This document shows positions 1-13,165 of a DNA stretch of 64,000 nt, piece after piece. The notes beneath the pieces were generated by a model. The model was not told the DNA's origin and did no database searches. It saw only the letters and a list, made by a program, of their open reading frames with translations. The translations under genes and the position numbers were made by a program. Source of the DNA: Paramecium octaurelia (Eukaryota > Ciliophora > Oligohymenophorea > Peniculida > Parameciidae); assembly GCA_905182995.1 (NCBI GenBank), contig CAJJDP010000020.1:561453-625452 (forward strand), given 5' to 3'. Every line of letters begins with the position of its first letter. Position 1 is the first letter of the stretch.

Positions 1-363
1 TTCTTAGGATAAAATTAATATTAATTTAATCAGTAACTAATAATTATTTCTATTTCAAAATTGAATTTCAGTTGAATCGCTTTAAATTTAAAATTGTGAA
101 CAGATTGCCTTAAGATTTAAATCATTAAATTAGATCAATTAACCTCCTCTTTTTTTTTCTTTATACTTGTTGCACCCCCATTTTGTTTCTAGACTATTTA
201 ATATTATTAAATACTCTCTCCTTAAGCGCTATTTTTACATAGATTTCTAGTTTTATCAATTAATAATCCATCTAAAGTATTGATTTTAATAATCATAAAA
301 TTATATATAATGTTTATATTCTTAAAATGAGAATGCTATATATTAATAAAATTAATTTAGCAT
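1..363. other. AT-rich spacer, no gene seen
   Basis: Very AT-rich, with homopolymer T runs and frequent TGA in all frames. It lies just downstream of the minus-strand kinase stop. I see no coding frame or RNA gene, and no terminator I can define. Confidence 0.5.
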
Positions 364-1791
364 TCAACTTTAAACAACTTTGTTCACCTGTTCTTTTATT
401 GAGCTCTACTCAAATATTCTACCAATTTGGATATCAAAATTAGGTAGCCTATTTACAAGTGGAGATGAGTCGTGACAATCCTCAGTCTCGCATCTTTGCT
501 TATAAAGTTCATACAAAGATGAAAATTATTCGTAAGCAGCCTTCAAAGAGATTCTGTCAGATATATTCTTTTCCAATAGAGATTTCAAAAGAGCCTATTA
601 AAAATAAATAAAAATCTTACAATAATACTCAAAGAGAAAGCATTACATTTTTCTTGTTGAAAATCTAATTAACAAAGTCTGTTATTATGTACTAGCTATT
701 CCGTTGTGTCACCTTTAAAAGGCAATTCATTAAATAACCTAAAGAATGAATTTTTAATTACAATAGATAAAGCAGACAACCACTACTAAATACATCACAA
801 CTAAATGAGTAATATGTGCATTAAGAATTAAGCACTTCAGGTGCTGCATATCCAGGTGTACCACATTTATATAAAAGATATCTGTTAATATTGGTGAAGG
901 TTGCAAATCCAAAATCAATTATAGTAAGAGAATTGAAATCATCTTCTTCTGCTAGAACTAAATTTTATGGTTTGATATCTCTGTGTATGATCTATATTTA
1001 ATTGCCTATATACTTCTAATTAGGATAGTTTGATTAAGGCTTCAAATAGCCGTTTCATAATTGAGAATATTTAAAACAAAGAAAAAGTTTTATTCATTTT
1101 TCTATTGTTTTCCAGATAATATGACAATGAGTATCCTTCCAAATAATTCATGATGATTAAGTAGTATTAATCATCTTGATATAAATCTTGGATTTTCACA
1201 AAATAATCATATCCTTTTACTTTATTCATCACAGCTATTTCTTACTCTAAGATTGACTTTAGTTTGAATATATATATTTTTACATAATTTAAAGGTGTTA
1301 AATCCTTTTTGCTAATAAATTTAACAGCCAATTCTTTTCCAGTCTATTTACATTAGATTTTTTTCACACTACCTGAAGACCCTCTACTTATCTCACTTTT
1401 GACGTTAAATAATTCATCAAAATTAGCAAAACTACATTTGCAGCTCAGAAAATTCTTCAGTCTAAGATTCATTTGATCATTTAATTTACTTTAGAATTCC
1501 ATTCACATCCTTACAAAGGAAATTCTTGGATTTTTTCTTTATATTTATTGTGAACCCAATAATTTTAGGCAAATTACCTTCAATTTTGGTTATCCACTTA
1601 ATTTGAGTCATGATTCTTATCAAAAGTTGAAATCTGAATATTTAAACTCCTTGCTTCAGCTTTATAAATGAAGATGATTCTCATACCTTATAAAATAAAA
1701 TTTTGTCTCCGACATATGTTAATTCATAGGGGTGATCAAAAAATATATTTTTACTGTAAACTTATAAAGTGAGAATAGTTTAGTTGTCCAT
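364..1791 (-). CDS. PH-domain Ser/Thr protein kinase
   Basis: Predicted protein kinase of about 430 residues with an N-terminal PH-like domain. The start reads MDNQTILTLQVYSKN, followed by ELTYVGDKILFYK and KSKNFLCKD, as in PH domains. The kinase core shows a degenerate glycine loop (SRGSSGSV), an ATP-anchoring Lys in ELAVKF, HRDIKPQN, DFG in IIDFGFATF and APEVL. Five introns (22-28 nt) are needed; removing them gives 434 codons with TGA only at the end. One intron in the PH part ends AAG rather than TAG. PH domains usually place kinases at phosphoinositide membranes; that is family knowledge, not seen here. The substrate and subfamily (AGC- or CAMK-like) are uncertain. Exact splice sites in the PH region are less certain than in the kinase core. 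Confidence 0.85.
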
Positions 1792-2360
1792 TTAATGAAT
1801 AATTATATTTATTTGTGAACTTTTGTTTTTATAATTAAATTCAAGTCATTAATTATTAAATACCGAAACATTTCAGTAAAGAACACCCAGGTTTTCGGAA
1901 TCAAAATGTTTATTGATCAATAAGCTAATTATATATGTTTAGATTCATATTTACTCAATCCAAGCCAAAAATAATATAAAAACAATCTTATCTTAAATAT
2001 CCAATTTTAAAGCAAGCATACGCAGGAAGGATGTAAATTAAACAGTTTCAATGTCAATTTAAGATTATTCGAGAATATGGTAGTCGAATTTTAGTTCATT
2101 TTGAATTTTATATAATGTATTTTTATTCCTCATTTAAAACATTTAACAGATTATATAATGAAAATACATAGGATTTATGGTTTGGATTTATTGAATTACA
2201 AATTTAATTTGTCATATTCAATATTTTTTAAAATAATTATTTTATTGGTTTTAATAATCTTTATAAGTTATTTATCTTACTAAAATAACTAAAATTATCA
2301 AAATATCATTTATAAAGATAGGAAAAACATAAATAAATTGAAACATCAAACGATAAACTT
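1792..2360. other. AT-rich intergenic region
   Basis: About 570 bp between the kinase start and the stop of the next minus-strand gene. It is rich in A/T runs with TGA scattered in every frame. No credible coding, tRNA or repeat signal was seen. It should hold the upstream region of the minus-strand kinase gene. Confidence 0.45.
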
Positions 2361-2828
2361 TCATTTAACATTTAATTTTAGATCGAATCTCACCTTTTTT
2401 TTAATTACTTCTTTGTTTTAGGCTGAACCTTATTTTTGACAATATCTTAGTTCATGTTTGAGTATTGTTTTTTTTGTGTTCGTATCATCACAGTGAAGTG
2501 ATTCAGCTAATTCCGAGGATGAATCATCATTGTTTGGAATGCAATCTTATAGGAATTAATGAGACTGTTGTATAGATTCAACTGCATCGACATCTCCATT
2601 AACCTCCTTTATTTCTTGATTGTCTCCTTCGAGTTTGTGCGGTTCATGGATATATGTAACAGATGCTTCTTCTTTAAAATTTTCATCCTGCTAATGACAT
2701 TTCTCTTTGTTTAATATATTAGCTGTTGTGCTACTTTTCTTTTAAGAGATATTTGATGTATTATATTAATTGAGATTTGTTAACTCATATGGTTTATCAT
2801 TATATTGCCTGCAGCAATTTGCACCCAT
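2361..2828 (-). CDS. Small acidic protein with MGxxC acylation motif
   Basis: Uninterrupted 156-codon frame (155 residues) under the ciliate code. The protein begins MGANCCRQYNDKPYELTN. Gly2 followed by Cys5/Cys6 is the classic arrangement for N-myristoylation plus palmitoylation, so membrane anchoring is likely (inference). The rest is hydrophilic, rich in Glu, Asn and Ser, with a lysine-rich C-terminus. No family was recognised. The start was chosen because an in-frame TGA, the stop of the next upstream minus-strand gene, lies just 5' of this ATG. That gene ends only 27 bp away in the same orientation. Confidence 0.7.
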
Positions 2829-2855
2829 CAGTATTTTTAATTTATATATAATAAA

Positions 2856-3380
2856 TCAATAATATAGATTAGCTTCTTGTATTTGATTCAACACAAGATG
2901 CACTTGATCAGCAAATTTATTTTGTTGATTAATCAACTCCTTTTTAATTGCTTAAGTTTTAATCAAGACCTTTAGATATGTTTTCTTCATTTCGTCAAGT
3001 TCCTCTATCTTTTTTTCTTTCTAAGCTTCCATCTCTCTAATTTTATATCTCTATTCTGTAAAGGTTTCTAATAATTAATCCAATTCCACCTTTTATTCAT
3101 GCTATATTTGTTTATTTTCTTGCATTTCCTTTTACCAGATTCTCTCATCATTTGTTTTTAAAGCATCCTTTAGATCCTAGAACTTTACTCTTAACCATTA
3201 ATAATCTTATCCATCCAACTATAGTACTGATTATTCTTGAAATTCATTAAAAAATGCTCTAATTGGTTTTCGTTTCTTTTGCTCTTCTTGATCTAATTCC
3301 ATATATCTCAACTTTACAACATCTAATTCTTCTTCTTCATCTTCCTAATTTTTATTTTTTTTTGATGTAAAACACTACAT
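2856..3380 (-). CDS. Coiled-coil protein, hypothetical
   Basis: Uninterrupted 175-codon frame (174 residues). It starts MQCFTSKKNKNQEDEEEELD and continues as one long charged helix: repeated Glu/Lys/Gln/Leu heptad-like stretches, for example KIEELDEMKKTYLKVLIK. No catalytic motif or membrane segment is seen. Many glutamines are TAA/TAG codons, so the frame exists only under the ciliate code. It ends 27 bp before the next minus-strand gene. Function unknown; long coiled coils in ciliates are often cytoskeletal, but nothing here shows that. Confidence 0.7.
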
Positions 3381-4331
3381 AGTAATAATATTTTATAAAC
3401 TCTAATAAATTATTCTAATAAATCAAGAATAAAACATCTCTCGATAGAATTTGAATATCATTCATTGACTAACCAACGCAAGCTTAATAGCTCATTAATA
3501 ATCCATAAAATTATTGTTTTGATAGTTTCAGGATTTCATATATAATGAATGCAATAATTTCTATATAGCCAGTTTTTTATTAAACAAGATATATCATAAT
3601 TCAGCATTATGTTAATATATTATAGTTAGTTGTAGAATAATCATTGAAGAAGTATTTGAAATTAATTCCTCCTAAACTTAGTATTAGTTTATTTATATGA
3701 TTTTTATTCTTGACATTAATAATAAAGATTTCTTTTTAAAAGTTTCTATTTTTAATAAAATTCAATAATATTAATAATTCAGTTCAGTTTAATTTATTTA
3801 TTCAACTAATAAACTTTATATTAATCAACTTGTGCTTAGAAAATAAATTAAAATACACTACAGTAATTTTCAATAAAATAAGTTTTTTCTTATATATTTA
3901 AGTGATTTTCAGTATTAATACATCCTGCAATATATGCTATGATAAAATTTCACTAGAAATCAAACTCTCGAAGAAAAATAAAAATTCATGTAATATCTCT
4001 TGTATTTTTATAATATAAAGAGAGCATATGGTTTAAAAATTAATTTGAATGATTGAATTTAATGAATGGAAGTATATAAATTGGGATTTGGCTTGATTCG
4101 AGTGATAATTGGAGGATTCATGAAATTTATATGGATTTATACATAATAGAACAAGGAAGAATGGATTTTTGATGTGAGAAGGGGATTTAATTGATCTTAT
4201 AAGTGTTATTGAAGGAATACAGAATTTAATTTAAAATAAATTTAATTAAAATATACTTGATTAAGGAAATAAACCGAAAACTCATTTTTTAAAGCCAAAA
4301 CATTATAGGATTCAATATTATAATTATAGCA
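3381..4331. other. Intergenic, possible decayed coding remnant near 4.06-4.2 kb
   Basis: Mostly AT-rich. Around 4060-4200 (+) there are short TGA-bounded peptides such as IQIGIWLDSSDNWRIHEIYM. They vaguely recall ciliate glycine/tryptophan repeat proteins, but the frame breaks repeatedly. I do not call a gene. The region separates divergently oriented genes and should contain both promoters. Confidence 0.3.
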
Positions 4332-4988
4332 ATGTAAAATCAGAATTTCATGCCTGTTCTTATTTACTCTTAACCTGGAGCGTATCCCCAATATTATCCC
4401 ATGTACTACATGTCGTATATGCCCAACTATTTGATACAACCTCAATACCAAAGCTCTTAAGAACCTGAAATCAATCAAATAATCTCAAAATCGAATGATT
4501 AAAGTTCTTTTTCTAATCAAAACTTTGATTCAAACAATCTTTTAAACTCTGAATTGATAAAACAAAATAAAAATGAAACTGCAGTTGAAAATAATGAAGA
4601 AAATTACACTAATACAGAATCAAATAAACCGAAATAAAAATCTGGAAAAAAGAAGATTAATCTCTTACAAAAATCTACCAATATTTAAAAAAACTATGCT
4701 AAGGCAATCGTCTCTTATGCTTGTGGATAGAGAGTTCTAATTATAAACACTTTGGGAAAGAAGAAAGGAATCGAATTCTTAAAAATAATTAATTAACTCA
4801 AAAATAAGTTGAAGAACATAAATCACATAAAGAACTACACCTAGAAGGAATCTTTCTTGAGCATGTTCAGAATATTGGGGTATAGCTTATGTTAAATATT
4901 TTTAGGAACAAATTTTTAAAGAATGAAGCCGTTAGTTATATCTATCATTCCAATATCTAATAGAAGAGTTGTCATCTTAAACACTTGA
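4332..4988 (+). CDS. Hypothetical protein, Tyr/Pro-rich N-terminus
   Basis: Open frame of 219 codons (218 residues), no intron needed. The N-terminus is rich in Tyr, Met, Pro and Gln (PGAYPQYYPMYYMSYMPNYL). It is followed by a polar Asn/Ser/Glu linker, a lysine-rich patch (KPKQKSGKKK) and a more ordered C-terminal half (AIVSYACGQRVLIINTLGKK onward). The frame is open upstream to about 4173 but contains no earlier ATG, so this ATG is taken as start. No family recognised. The low-complexity head followed by a basic region could suggest nucleic-acid or protein binding, but that is a guess. Confidence 0.6.
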
Positions 4989-5121
4989 AGATGATTGAGC
5001 AAAACTTATTGAAGTGCTGATCGAGTTATATGATATATATATATTTATTTATTATTAATTTTGGTAGTAATTAATACATTAAACTCATTTAATATTATAA
5101 ACATAGAATAATTAAAAATAA

Positions 5122-8054
5122 ATGAAAACCGGAAGTATTTTTAATCCAAGAAGTGTTCTTGATTTGACATACAAGATAACAGCAATGGATGCCTTCTAAA
5201 ATTTCCTATTTGCTGGAGATGAAAAAGGAAACATTTACAGGTAATAAAATGCAGAATATCAGATTAGGTATAATTTGACCTTGGAATCAGTAAATGTATT
5301 GGCACCCAATTCAATTCAATAGCAATAATTCACTAAAGCAAAGATTGATCAAATTAAAATCTTCCCTCATGCAAATGCCAATCTTTTAGTTTTATCAGAT
5401 TAGACTCTATATTGTATAGAAGCAGCAACATTGAGAGGGGAAGTGATAAATAAGGAAAAGGTAGTTATTTTTGCATTAAATGAATTTTCAAAAAGTAATT
5501 AATTGGAACTAGTTATGATCACTAAAAAGAAAGAAGGATATATTATGCAATATAATCTAAAGACAGGAAGATTTGAATAAATGAGAGAAAAGTTCATTCT
5601 TTCTGACATTCCAATTACAGTTGCTTTCATAGGTAATTTGTTTTTCTTTGGAATTCAGAAGAAAAATTACTCTGTCATAAATCTCGATGACAAGTAATTG
5701 TAAGTAGCTAATTTATTAATGGATATTGGTTCTAATCCATTTTTAAAAGCAACAGACAACGATGAAATACTCATTATTACTACAAACAATGTTGGCATAT
5801 TTATAGGTAAGGATGGATAAATGAAATAAAAAAGTACTATCTTAATCCAAAATAAACCTATATCACTTATCACAACCTTTAAGCAATATCTAATAGTCAT
5901 CTTTGATAATTTGTTGCAAGTATTTAATCTGAGTGACTCTAAACACATGAGTGATATTCAATTATCATAGGCTGCCAGATGTATCACTTAGACATCAAGC
6001 CATCTATTCTATGGTAGTGCTGCTGAAGTATATTATTCATTTAAACATAGATAATTTATTTGTATCAAACTCCTGCCGAATAATAAATATCCGAGTTATT
6101 AAAAAATGGAAGAGTAGAAGATGCTTTATAAGTCTATTCATAAAATAATCAAGCTGCTGATCCTTCAAAAAATTAACAATTGGAACAATTGAAATTGGAT
6201 TGTGGATGGTCTTTAGTTAGACAAATGCAATTTTCAAATTCTCTCAATTATATTGTGTAAACTAATTTCGACCCTAGGGATTTCATTTGTTTGTTTCCTG
6301 ACTATTATCCTGCACCTGAAAAGTTATAATCAGTGAATCCAAACCCATCATTATAAACCATCTCATTAATTATAAATAAATTTGTGTAGGAATCCAGAGG
6401 AGATCCAACGCGAATTTAAGAACTCAAATTTCAAGCTAAAGAGTTTTTAGTTGAAATTCTAGAAAAAAAGAGAGCTGTTCTTACTTCACCTTAATATGCA
6501 TACTCAATGAAAGATAAGATTAACCTATTGACTACAACTCTAAATTTTAATTAAAATTAATGGCAACCTATTTCTTGTGACTAATTGTTGGAATTAATAG
6601 ATTTTGCTTTAATTAAATTATATCTAGAATCTTCACAATATTTTCCTAAATTGAAAGCATTTTTTACGAGCAATCAAATCTATTGCATCTAAATGTACAA
6701 TCAATTATAAGGATTAATTTAAAATAATAGAGGAATCGAATAATAATAAGGTATCTTAGCTAAGTTCTATGAATCATTTAATAAAATTGATCAGTCTCTT
6801 GAGATTTGGAAGAAAGTTGGAAGAGAATCTATACATCTACAAGAACAGCAGGAAGCCTGTGAGGAGACAACAAGAATTCTAAAGCAGAATCCAGAAAAGA
6901 ATAGAATCTTTAAATTTATAGTATGGGTGTTTAAGAAACAATTTAAGGTTGGGGTTCAAATATTTCAAATTAGTGACTAAATTATTACACCTGATCAGAT
7001 GTTGAAATTTCTAGAAGAATAAGAATTGGACTCTGAATTAAAAAGGAAATTGAAAGAAAAATATTTAGAAATTTTAGTATTAGAAAAACAAACTGATGAA
7101 GAAAGATTTCATACTCAATTAGCATATTCTTATATTGATTCCTTGTTTTAATAATACCCTAAGGAAATGGATTTCTCAAAAATAGATTTAAGAAAAAACT
7201 AAGTTGTTAGTGATCAATATCAAGCCCTGAAAAGATATTTGAAAAACCCAAATGCAAAATATAACTCTTCTAGTATTTTAGAAAAAAAAGTGAAGGATTC
7301 TTGGATGATAAACGAAGTCATTCTATTGTATGGAAGAGAGAAAAAACATGAAGAAGCGCTTAATTAACTTTTGAGTCTTGGATTCTATGAATGGGCTGAA
7401 AAGTATTGTTGTGATTATACTGATAATCTATTGACAAAACTATTTAAAAAAGTATTTAGTCTAATATAAAGTCTTAATCTAGTATAAAGAACTTTATTTT
7501 TATTTGGAAGGGAAATAAAAAGAAAGACCAACAGATTAACAAGCTTAAAATGCATTTAATTAAATTAAAGTATTAATAATGTGTTATATTAAAAAAGATA
7601 ACTATTAATAGTTTCTTAAAAAAATTTGCAACTCACTCTTAGCTTAATGTTTTGGAGGTTTTAGATCTGATTCCTGATAATTGGATACTTTCTGATTAAA
7701 GTGAGGATGATGGACTGTTTTAATTTTTGAAGAGTGTAATAAGTAAACTTTAAGGTGAGATTTAGGTCATACGTTACATTAGAAAAGGTCAACTAAAGCA
7801 GCTTATCAGTTATCTTAGGTGGACTTGTTGTACGTATAATGTCAAGTTGCTACAACTAAATAATCGAATATAAGAATGACAAGTGAAAAGAAATGTTCTG
7901 TTTGCAGTAAAACAATAGGAGAAAAAGTATATACTTAATTAAATAGGTTTTTGTGGTATATCCGAATTCTGTATTAGCACATCACACTTGTATAAAAAGT
8001 AATACGATTTGTCCTTAAACAGGCAGAGATTTTGAGAAATATTTTAAGTTCTGA
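5122..8054 (+). CDS. VPS39/TRAP1-like HOPS-CORVET subunit
   Basis: Large protein (about 927 residues) with the layout of VPS39/VPS3-type tethering subunits. The N-terminal CNH-like beta-propeller starts ITAMDAFQNFLFAGDEKGNI. A long alpha-solenoid follows, then a C-terminal Cys-rich element CSVCSKTIGEKVFVVYPN with HHTC, as in VPS39. In other eukaryotes these subunits tether endosomes and vacuoles through Rab7/Rab5 and SNAREs. Six introns (27, 23, 31, 31, 17 and 20 nt), two of them at 5241-5267 and 6028-6050, give 928 codons with one terminal TGA. The 17-nt intron near 7.76 kb is unusually short but agrees with the frame. VPS39 versus VPS3/TGFBRAP1 cannot be settled by eye. Confidence 0.85.
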
Positions 8055-8211
8055 TTAATTCATTAGATCATTCAGTCTTTTTTTTCATTATTATTATCGT
8101 TTAGTATACTTAATTATAATTTATAATATTAAATGGAGATTATTGGAGAGATGGGGTTCTGGAAAACAGAAAGATCAGAGGAATTTCTTTTAAGGAGATG
8201 ATGTAGTTTTA

Positions 8212-10756
8212 ATGGTTTGTAAAACTCCGTTATTTGATATATTTTAATAATACAAGCTATTTATAAGAACTATTGATAATATTTATTATTTGATAAATGA
8301 AAGTTATTTAAAGATTTGTAGTGATGCTATATTAGATCAACGGACTAGGATTTTCTATTTATTACTATTCAACAAGTTCAGAAAATAGCAATTTGGCCTA
8401 TTTGATTCTACAATCTATTCTTGGTTTGATCCTGTTATATATTTAAACCAAAAATCAGAGGATCTAATATATAGGAAATATTATAATAATTCAATTTAGT
8501 CTTTTTTGGTAAGTCATAACGAATCAGAGGAATATTTAATATAACAGTGAGGCCTAGGTAATAATAGCTCATTTTTTAACAACTTAATTATTCCAGGATT
8601 TTAAGAGATTTCAATAGTAATAAGGTCAATTAAGGTATCGACTAATTTGGTTCCTACTACTGCTACAGTCTACTTTTTTTTAAATTCTTTACATTTCTCA
8701 AACTTCTGAAATTGATTTATGTTACTGTTAAGGAATTATTAGCCTGTTACTTTCATTTGTAATCAATTACACAATTTGTATAAGAAAGCCAATAATGAAG
8801 CAAAGGAAAGCAAACGAGTCATTCTAGCACATAAATTGTACTCAAATGATCAGAAGAAAAGAGAGAGCGTTATCATTGGCTGAATCAGAAAAGATATCGC
8901 CAAAGAGTAATGAATCTCCACATTTTCGATTGATCCCAGAGTAATCCTTTATTGATTAATTCTTAAATTCGAATATATTAGATGTATAGCTGTAATATTC
9001 CCACGAAGGTTTAATTGGGCTGCGATTGAAGTAAAATAATTAGGATATGGAAATCATTTATTCTAATATAGCTTCAAGGGCACTATTATCTGTGAATTCA
9101 TAGAAAGAGATGGTAGAAATTCTAAATTCCTTTACTAATTTAAATTATATATACCATGAAAATCATGATGATTACGAACTTCATTTGAAGCATTCAAAAC
9201 AAATGTGTACTAAAAGTATGGCTTTTCTTAAGAGTGATCACATAAATCAATCACCTCATAACCAAGATGTAATATACTTGTTTTAAGCACATTCAGATAA
9301 AAATTCAGTCCCTCATCTTAAAGATATATTTGATAAATTCCAATCTGATTCTTTTAATGAATCCTTTATCATTCATGTCTTGTTCCCCATTAATAGTGTG
9401 ACCATGTCTTAGAGTGAGAAACAAGTAGAAAAGTTGTTGGAATTAACACTCATCAAAAAACATGTGAATTTGTATTTCATGTTGATTAGAGATATTACAC
9501 ACAAACAGAAAATTAGATATTTGAAAGAATACGATATTCAGAAATCTAAAATGCTCTCATATGTCAGTCATGAATATAGATCACCTCTAAATTGTATAAT
9601 CTAAATGATAGAAGACGCACTTCATTCTAATCAATTGTCAAATGATTTGATTGAAATCTTGTAGGCTGCTTTGGATAATTCCAACTATATTTTGAATCTA
9701 TCTAATGACCTACTAGATTTGGCATAAATCAAAAATGGTAAGTTTGCTATTTAGAGATCTAAATTCAATTTGATCCAACTAATAAAGGAAGTATTGAAAC
9801 TATTTGAATTGAAAGCTAAAATAACAAACATCAATTTATCCTTGTCATTTGATAATGCAGTCTCCTCTGTTATTGTTTCTGATAGAAATAGAATCAAATA
9901 AATCTTAGTTAATTTGGTTAGCAATAGTTTTAAATTTGCCTCTAGCAAAATAATCATCTCAGTTACTTCCATCGATTCTACCTCTCTAAGAATTGGAGTT
10001 CAAGATGATGGCATTGGAATTTCTGAAGAAGATCAAAAAAAGCTATTTAAATCATTTTCAAAGGTCAATTCGGAAGAAAGTGCTAAACGCAACGAACAAG
10101 GTGTAGGACTTGGCTTAGTAATCAGCAATTAAATAGCCATATCCATTGGCTGTGGAGGTCTACAAATAGATTCTAAGCAAAATCAAGGGACATATTTTTA
10201 TTTCGATTTGCATATTCAAACCACGAGATTAAAGAAAGTCTCAAGCTTTAGGATTAAGGAGATCTCTGCATCATTTTAAGAAGTTGATGAAGGGTAGACG
10301 TTCCATGCCGACGACAATATGAAAATTGATGTAGAACCCCCACTTTTAAGATGTAAACACATGCTACTAGTTGATGATGAAGTCTTTAATATTTTTACTT
10401 TTACAAAGATATTAAACAAAAAGTATTCTTTTTAATTAACATTTAGAAACATAACAGATATTGACTCTGCTTCTAATGGCAATGAGTGTATCTAAAAGGT
10501 TAAAAACAAGAAGTGTTCCACTTTCTGTACAGGATACAGAATCATTTTTATGGATCTCGAGATGCCAATTTTAAATGGTTTGAATGCAGCTAAATAATTG
10601 CTGCAATTAAATCCTAATCAAACTATTGTTGCATGTTCTGGTTATATTGACAATTTTGAAAAAGAGAACTGTTTGAAAATTGGAATGATTGATTATTTAG
10701 TGAAGCCAATTAGAGATCAGGAGCTCACTTTTGTTCTCAATACCTATTATTTTTGA
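8212..10756 (+). CDS. Hybrid sensor histidine kinase with receiver domain
   Basis: Predicted 829-residue hybrid two-component kinase. The N-terminal part includes hydrophobic, probably membrane-spanning stretches (GIISLLLSFVINYTICI). The dimerisation/phosphoacceptor H-box is SYVSHEYRSPLN. The ATPase has an N-box (VNLVSNSFKF), G1 DDGIGISEED and G2 GVGLGLVISN. The C-terminal receiver has an acidic pocket in LLVDDEVFN, the phospho-acceptor Asp in IIFMDLEMP and the conserved Lys in YLVKPI. Two introns, 8547-8567 and 8635-8668, give 830 codons with a single TGA. The 34-nt intron also removes what first looked like a frameshift. The start is uncertain: ATG 8212 is the first in frame, and an upstream exon is possible. 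Ciliate hybrid kinases signal through unknown partners. Confidence 0.88.
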
Positions 10757-11270
10757 ACTTTTCTTTTATTTTTATATTTTCTATTTACAAAAGTTTTATT
10801 TAAACGATTTAATCCTTATATAATTTTATAAACTAAGCATTGTCTGCAATATTTACATTATCTAAATTATGTCTAATTTGAAATACTAATTAATTTCTAA
10901 AAAAGTATATTATATAATCTATATTTACTATAATTGTATTTGATTATAGTTGTATTAAGGAGATAATATATTAGATATAGTTTAAATATTTCCATTATGG
11001 AACTGTCCTCAGTATAATAGATCAATTGATAGTGTAGAATCGATGCGAATTAAAAAGAAAGAAATTATAAAAAAAAATATATTATAATTAATTATATAAT
11101 AAAAAGATTGATTTTAATTAAAATCTTATAATTTATAGTTATAATTTTAATGCATCTAGATAAAATACGTATTATTATAAAATGATATAGTTAAATCAAC
11201 AGTTAAAATAATGTATATAAGTCTCAGTTATAAAACAAGATATTTTGTTTGAATAAATAATATTTTCAAA
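10757..11270. other. AT-rich intergenic region
   Basis: About 510 bp, strongly AT-rich, between two same-strand genes. No coding frame, tRNA or repeat was identified. It presumably holds the end of the histidine kinase transcript and the promoter of the cysteine-rich gene. Confidence 0.45.
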
Positions 11271-13110
11271 ATGCAATTATTATTCTTGTTCTTCTTGATA
11301 GGAGGTTACTATAGTTGGCATCCCATTTTGTTGTCAAGAATAATAGAACCAATTGATAATGAAAATATTATAATCTAAGATGATTATTTAATAACTGCTG
11401 AAGGAAACTTTTCTATCTCTTATCAAGGTTTGCCAGGATATAGAGAATTATACTTAGTGTTTGATGCTAAAACAAATAAGAGTCAAAGTGATATATTAAT
11501 AATAGTAAATGGAGTTAAAAGAGGTGTGATTTAGTTAGAAGGAGAGTACAATTAATTTCATTTGTAATTTTAACACCAAGCTCCAAATGTAGTGATTTAG
11601 ATTAGATTTGAAAAATAAACCAAGGTAGAAATACGAAACTTTAATATGTTTATTAAAGAATGCCAAAAGGGTTGTAAATATTGTCTATCAGGCTCATGTG
11701 ATCTTGAGTTATTTGAAAACTGTAATAAACTGAGATACAAGGACTAATGTTTAGAGGAATGCCCTGAGGGTACCATAGCTGAATATAACTCGTGTGTACA
11801 AGCCAGTAATATATTTCTCTAAGGTTTAGGTTTAACAGAGATTGAATAAGCGAAAACATTTTTGTAGGAAGAACTTAATACAATTTAGAAATTTGGAGGG
11901 GAGAAATAAGTCAAATTAAATTTTGAAACTGATTTTAATGGTCATTTGGAAATTGTGTTCAATTGTTATAGTAAATAAGTAACAAATTGGGACCAGCTTC
12001 TAAAAATAGATTTGATGAATGGTAAGTCTCAAGTATTGTATCCATTTCTGTTTACTTATTGGAATTTACAATCTCAAAAATTTTGTAAGTCTAAGTTTGA
12101 ATTGGAGTGTGTGTAAGTGAGGGGGTTATTTGAGATGGATTTTCTTAAATAAAATTAAATCAATATCAATAGTTATTCAAAAAAGATAGAATAAACTGGA
12201 TTTTGGGAAATAGAGAGTCTTAAGATTTATAATGTAGGACAGAGATCTTACGAATGTGAAATAAAGAATTGTAGTTAATGTTCATATCATAACTAATGTG
12301 CAAAGTGTGCTGAAGGATTTTATGTATATTAGAATGAATGCATAAAGAAATGTCCTTTTTATACAGTAAAATATGAAAGTAGTTGCATAAATTTAGATGA
12401 AAAGCATACGGGTAAAATTAATAAGTAACCTGTAGACATAAACTTGTTAGTGAGATTAGTATCGCCTTTCCAGGATATAAAAGAGATCTTAGGTTAAATA
12501 TCTTTTGATTTGACAGAGAAGATTAGTTTTAGATATGAGAATGAAACAACGTTTATAGGAGGAGGGTTATTGGACCAATGGCGACGTACGTCATTTTCGA
12601 AGTAAATGAATTTGGGGAAACACTATGCAATTAGAATCATGTTCAATATATCTATAGAGAATTCAAGTTTAGAATCAGACAGTTTTATTTATTCAATTGA
12701 TGGTAGAACTTTTAATGTTTATAAAAATACAAGTTACGTTGATCATACAATCAATCATAATAAAAACATCTTAAACTTAAATTTAGGATGTAGAATCTCG
12801 AGTAATGGTAGATGTGTGATTTCAAATTACTATTTTATGACTATGAAAGTAATAGTGTGTTTAGATATTTCTCTAGTGTTCTCCACTCTGTTAGAGTTGT
12901 ACAGGGCCATCTTAATAGGAATGTAAAGTGTATTAGTCTAATATTGAAAAATTCGATTATCAGAACAATTAGTGTTAGGATGGATACTACTTGAGTGATA
13001 ATGGGTGTCAAGTCTGTTCGCAAGGTTGCTTAATATGTTAGAATTTGAATAAGTGTCTCAAATGTCAGGATACACGAGAGGCTGAGTTTATTTGTAAACC
13101 GAATCTTTGA
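11271..13110 (+). CDS. Secreted furin-like cysteine-rich protein 1
   Basis: 603-residue protein with a clear signal peptide (MQLLFLFFLIGGYYSW). Long beta-rich segments alternate with CxxC-type furin/growth-factor-receptor clusters such as CQKGCKYCLSGSC, CSQCSYHNQCAKCAEGF and, at the C-terminus, CQVCSQGCLICQNLNKCLKC. A single intron (12849-12876) gives exactly 604 codons. There is no membrane segment after the signal peptide, so secretion or peripheral surface location is inferred. It is first in a tandem set: the next gene starts 55 bp downstream and shares the architecture. Ligand and role are unknown. Compared with the third member it lacks the DUF4215 repeats and membrane domain. Confidence 0.85.
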
Positions 13111-13165
13111 GTATGTCCTCTTAATTTATTATTGTTTATTTGTTTTTATAAAATTTATTTCGTAA

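Noticed and set aside
4066-4194. Short plus-strand ORF MEVYKLGFGLIRVIIGGFMK
   Set aside because: Only about 40 codons, no support from context. Neighbouring frames look like degraded sequence; kept as a possible remnant only.
8635-8860. Apparent double TGA plus frameshift in the histidine kinase, suggesting a pseudogene
   Set aside because: A 34-nt GT...CAG intron at 8635-8668 moves to a frame with no TGA that contains a membrane helix and runs straight into the kinase. The total is then exactly 830 codons.
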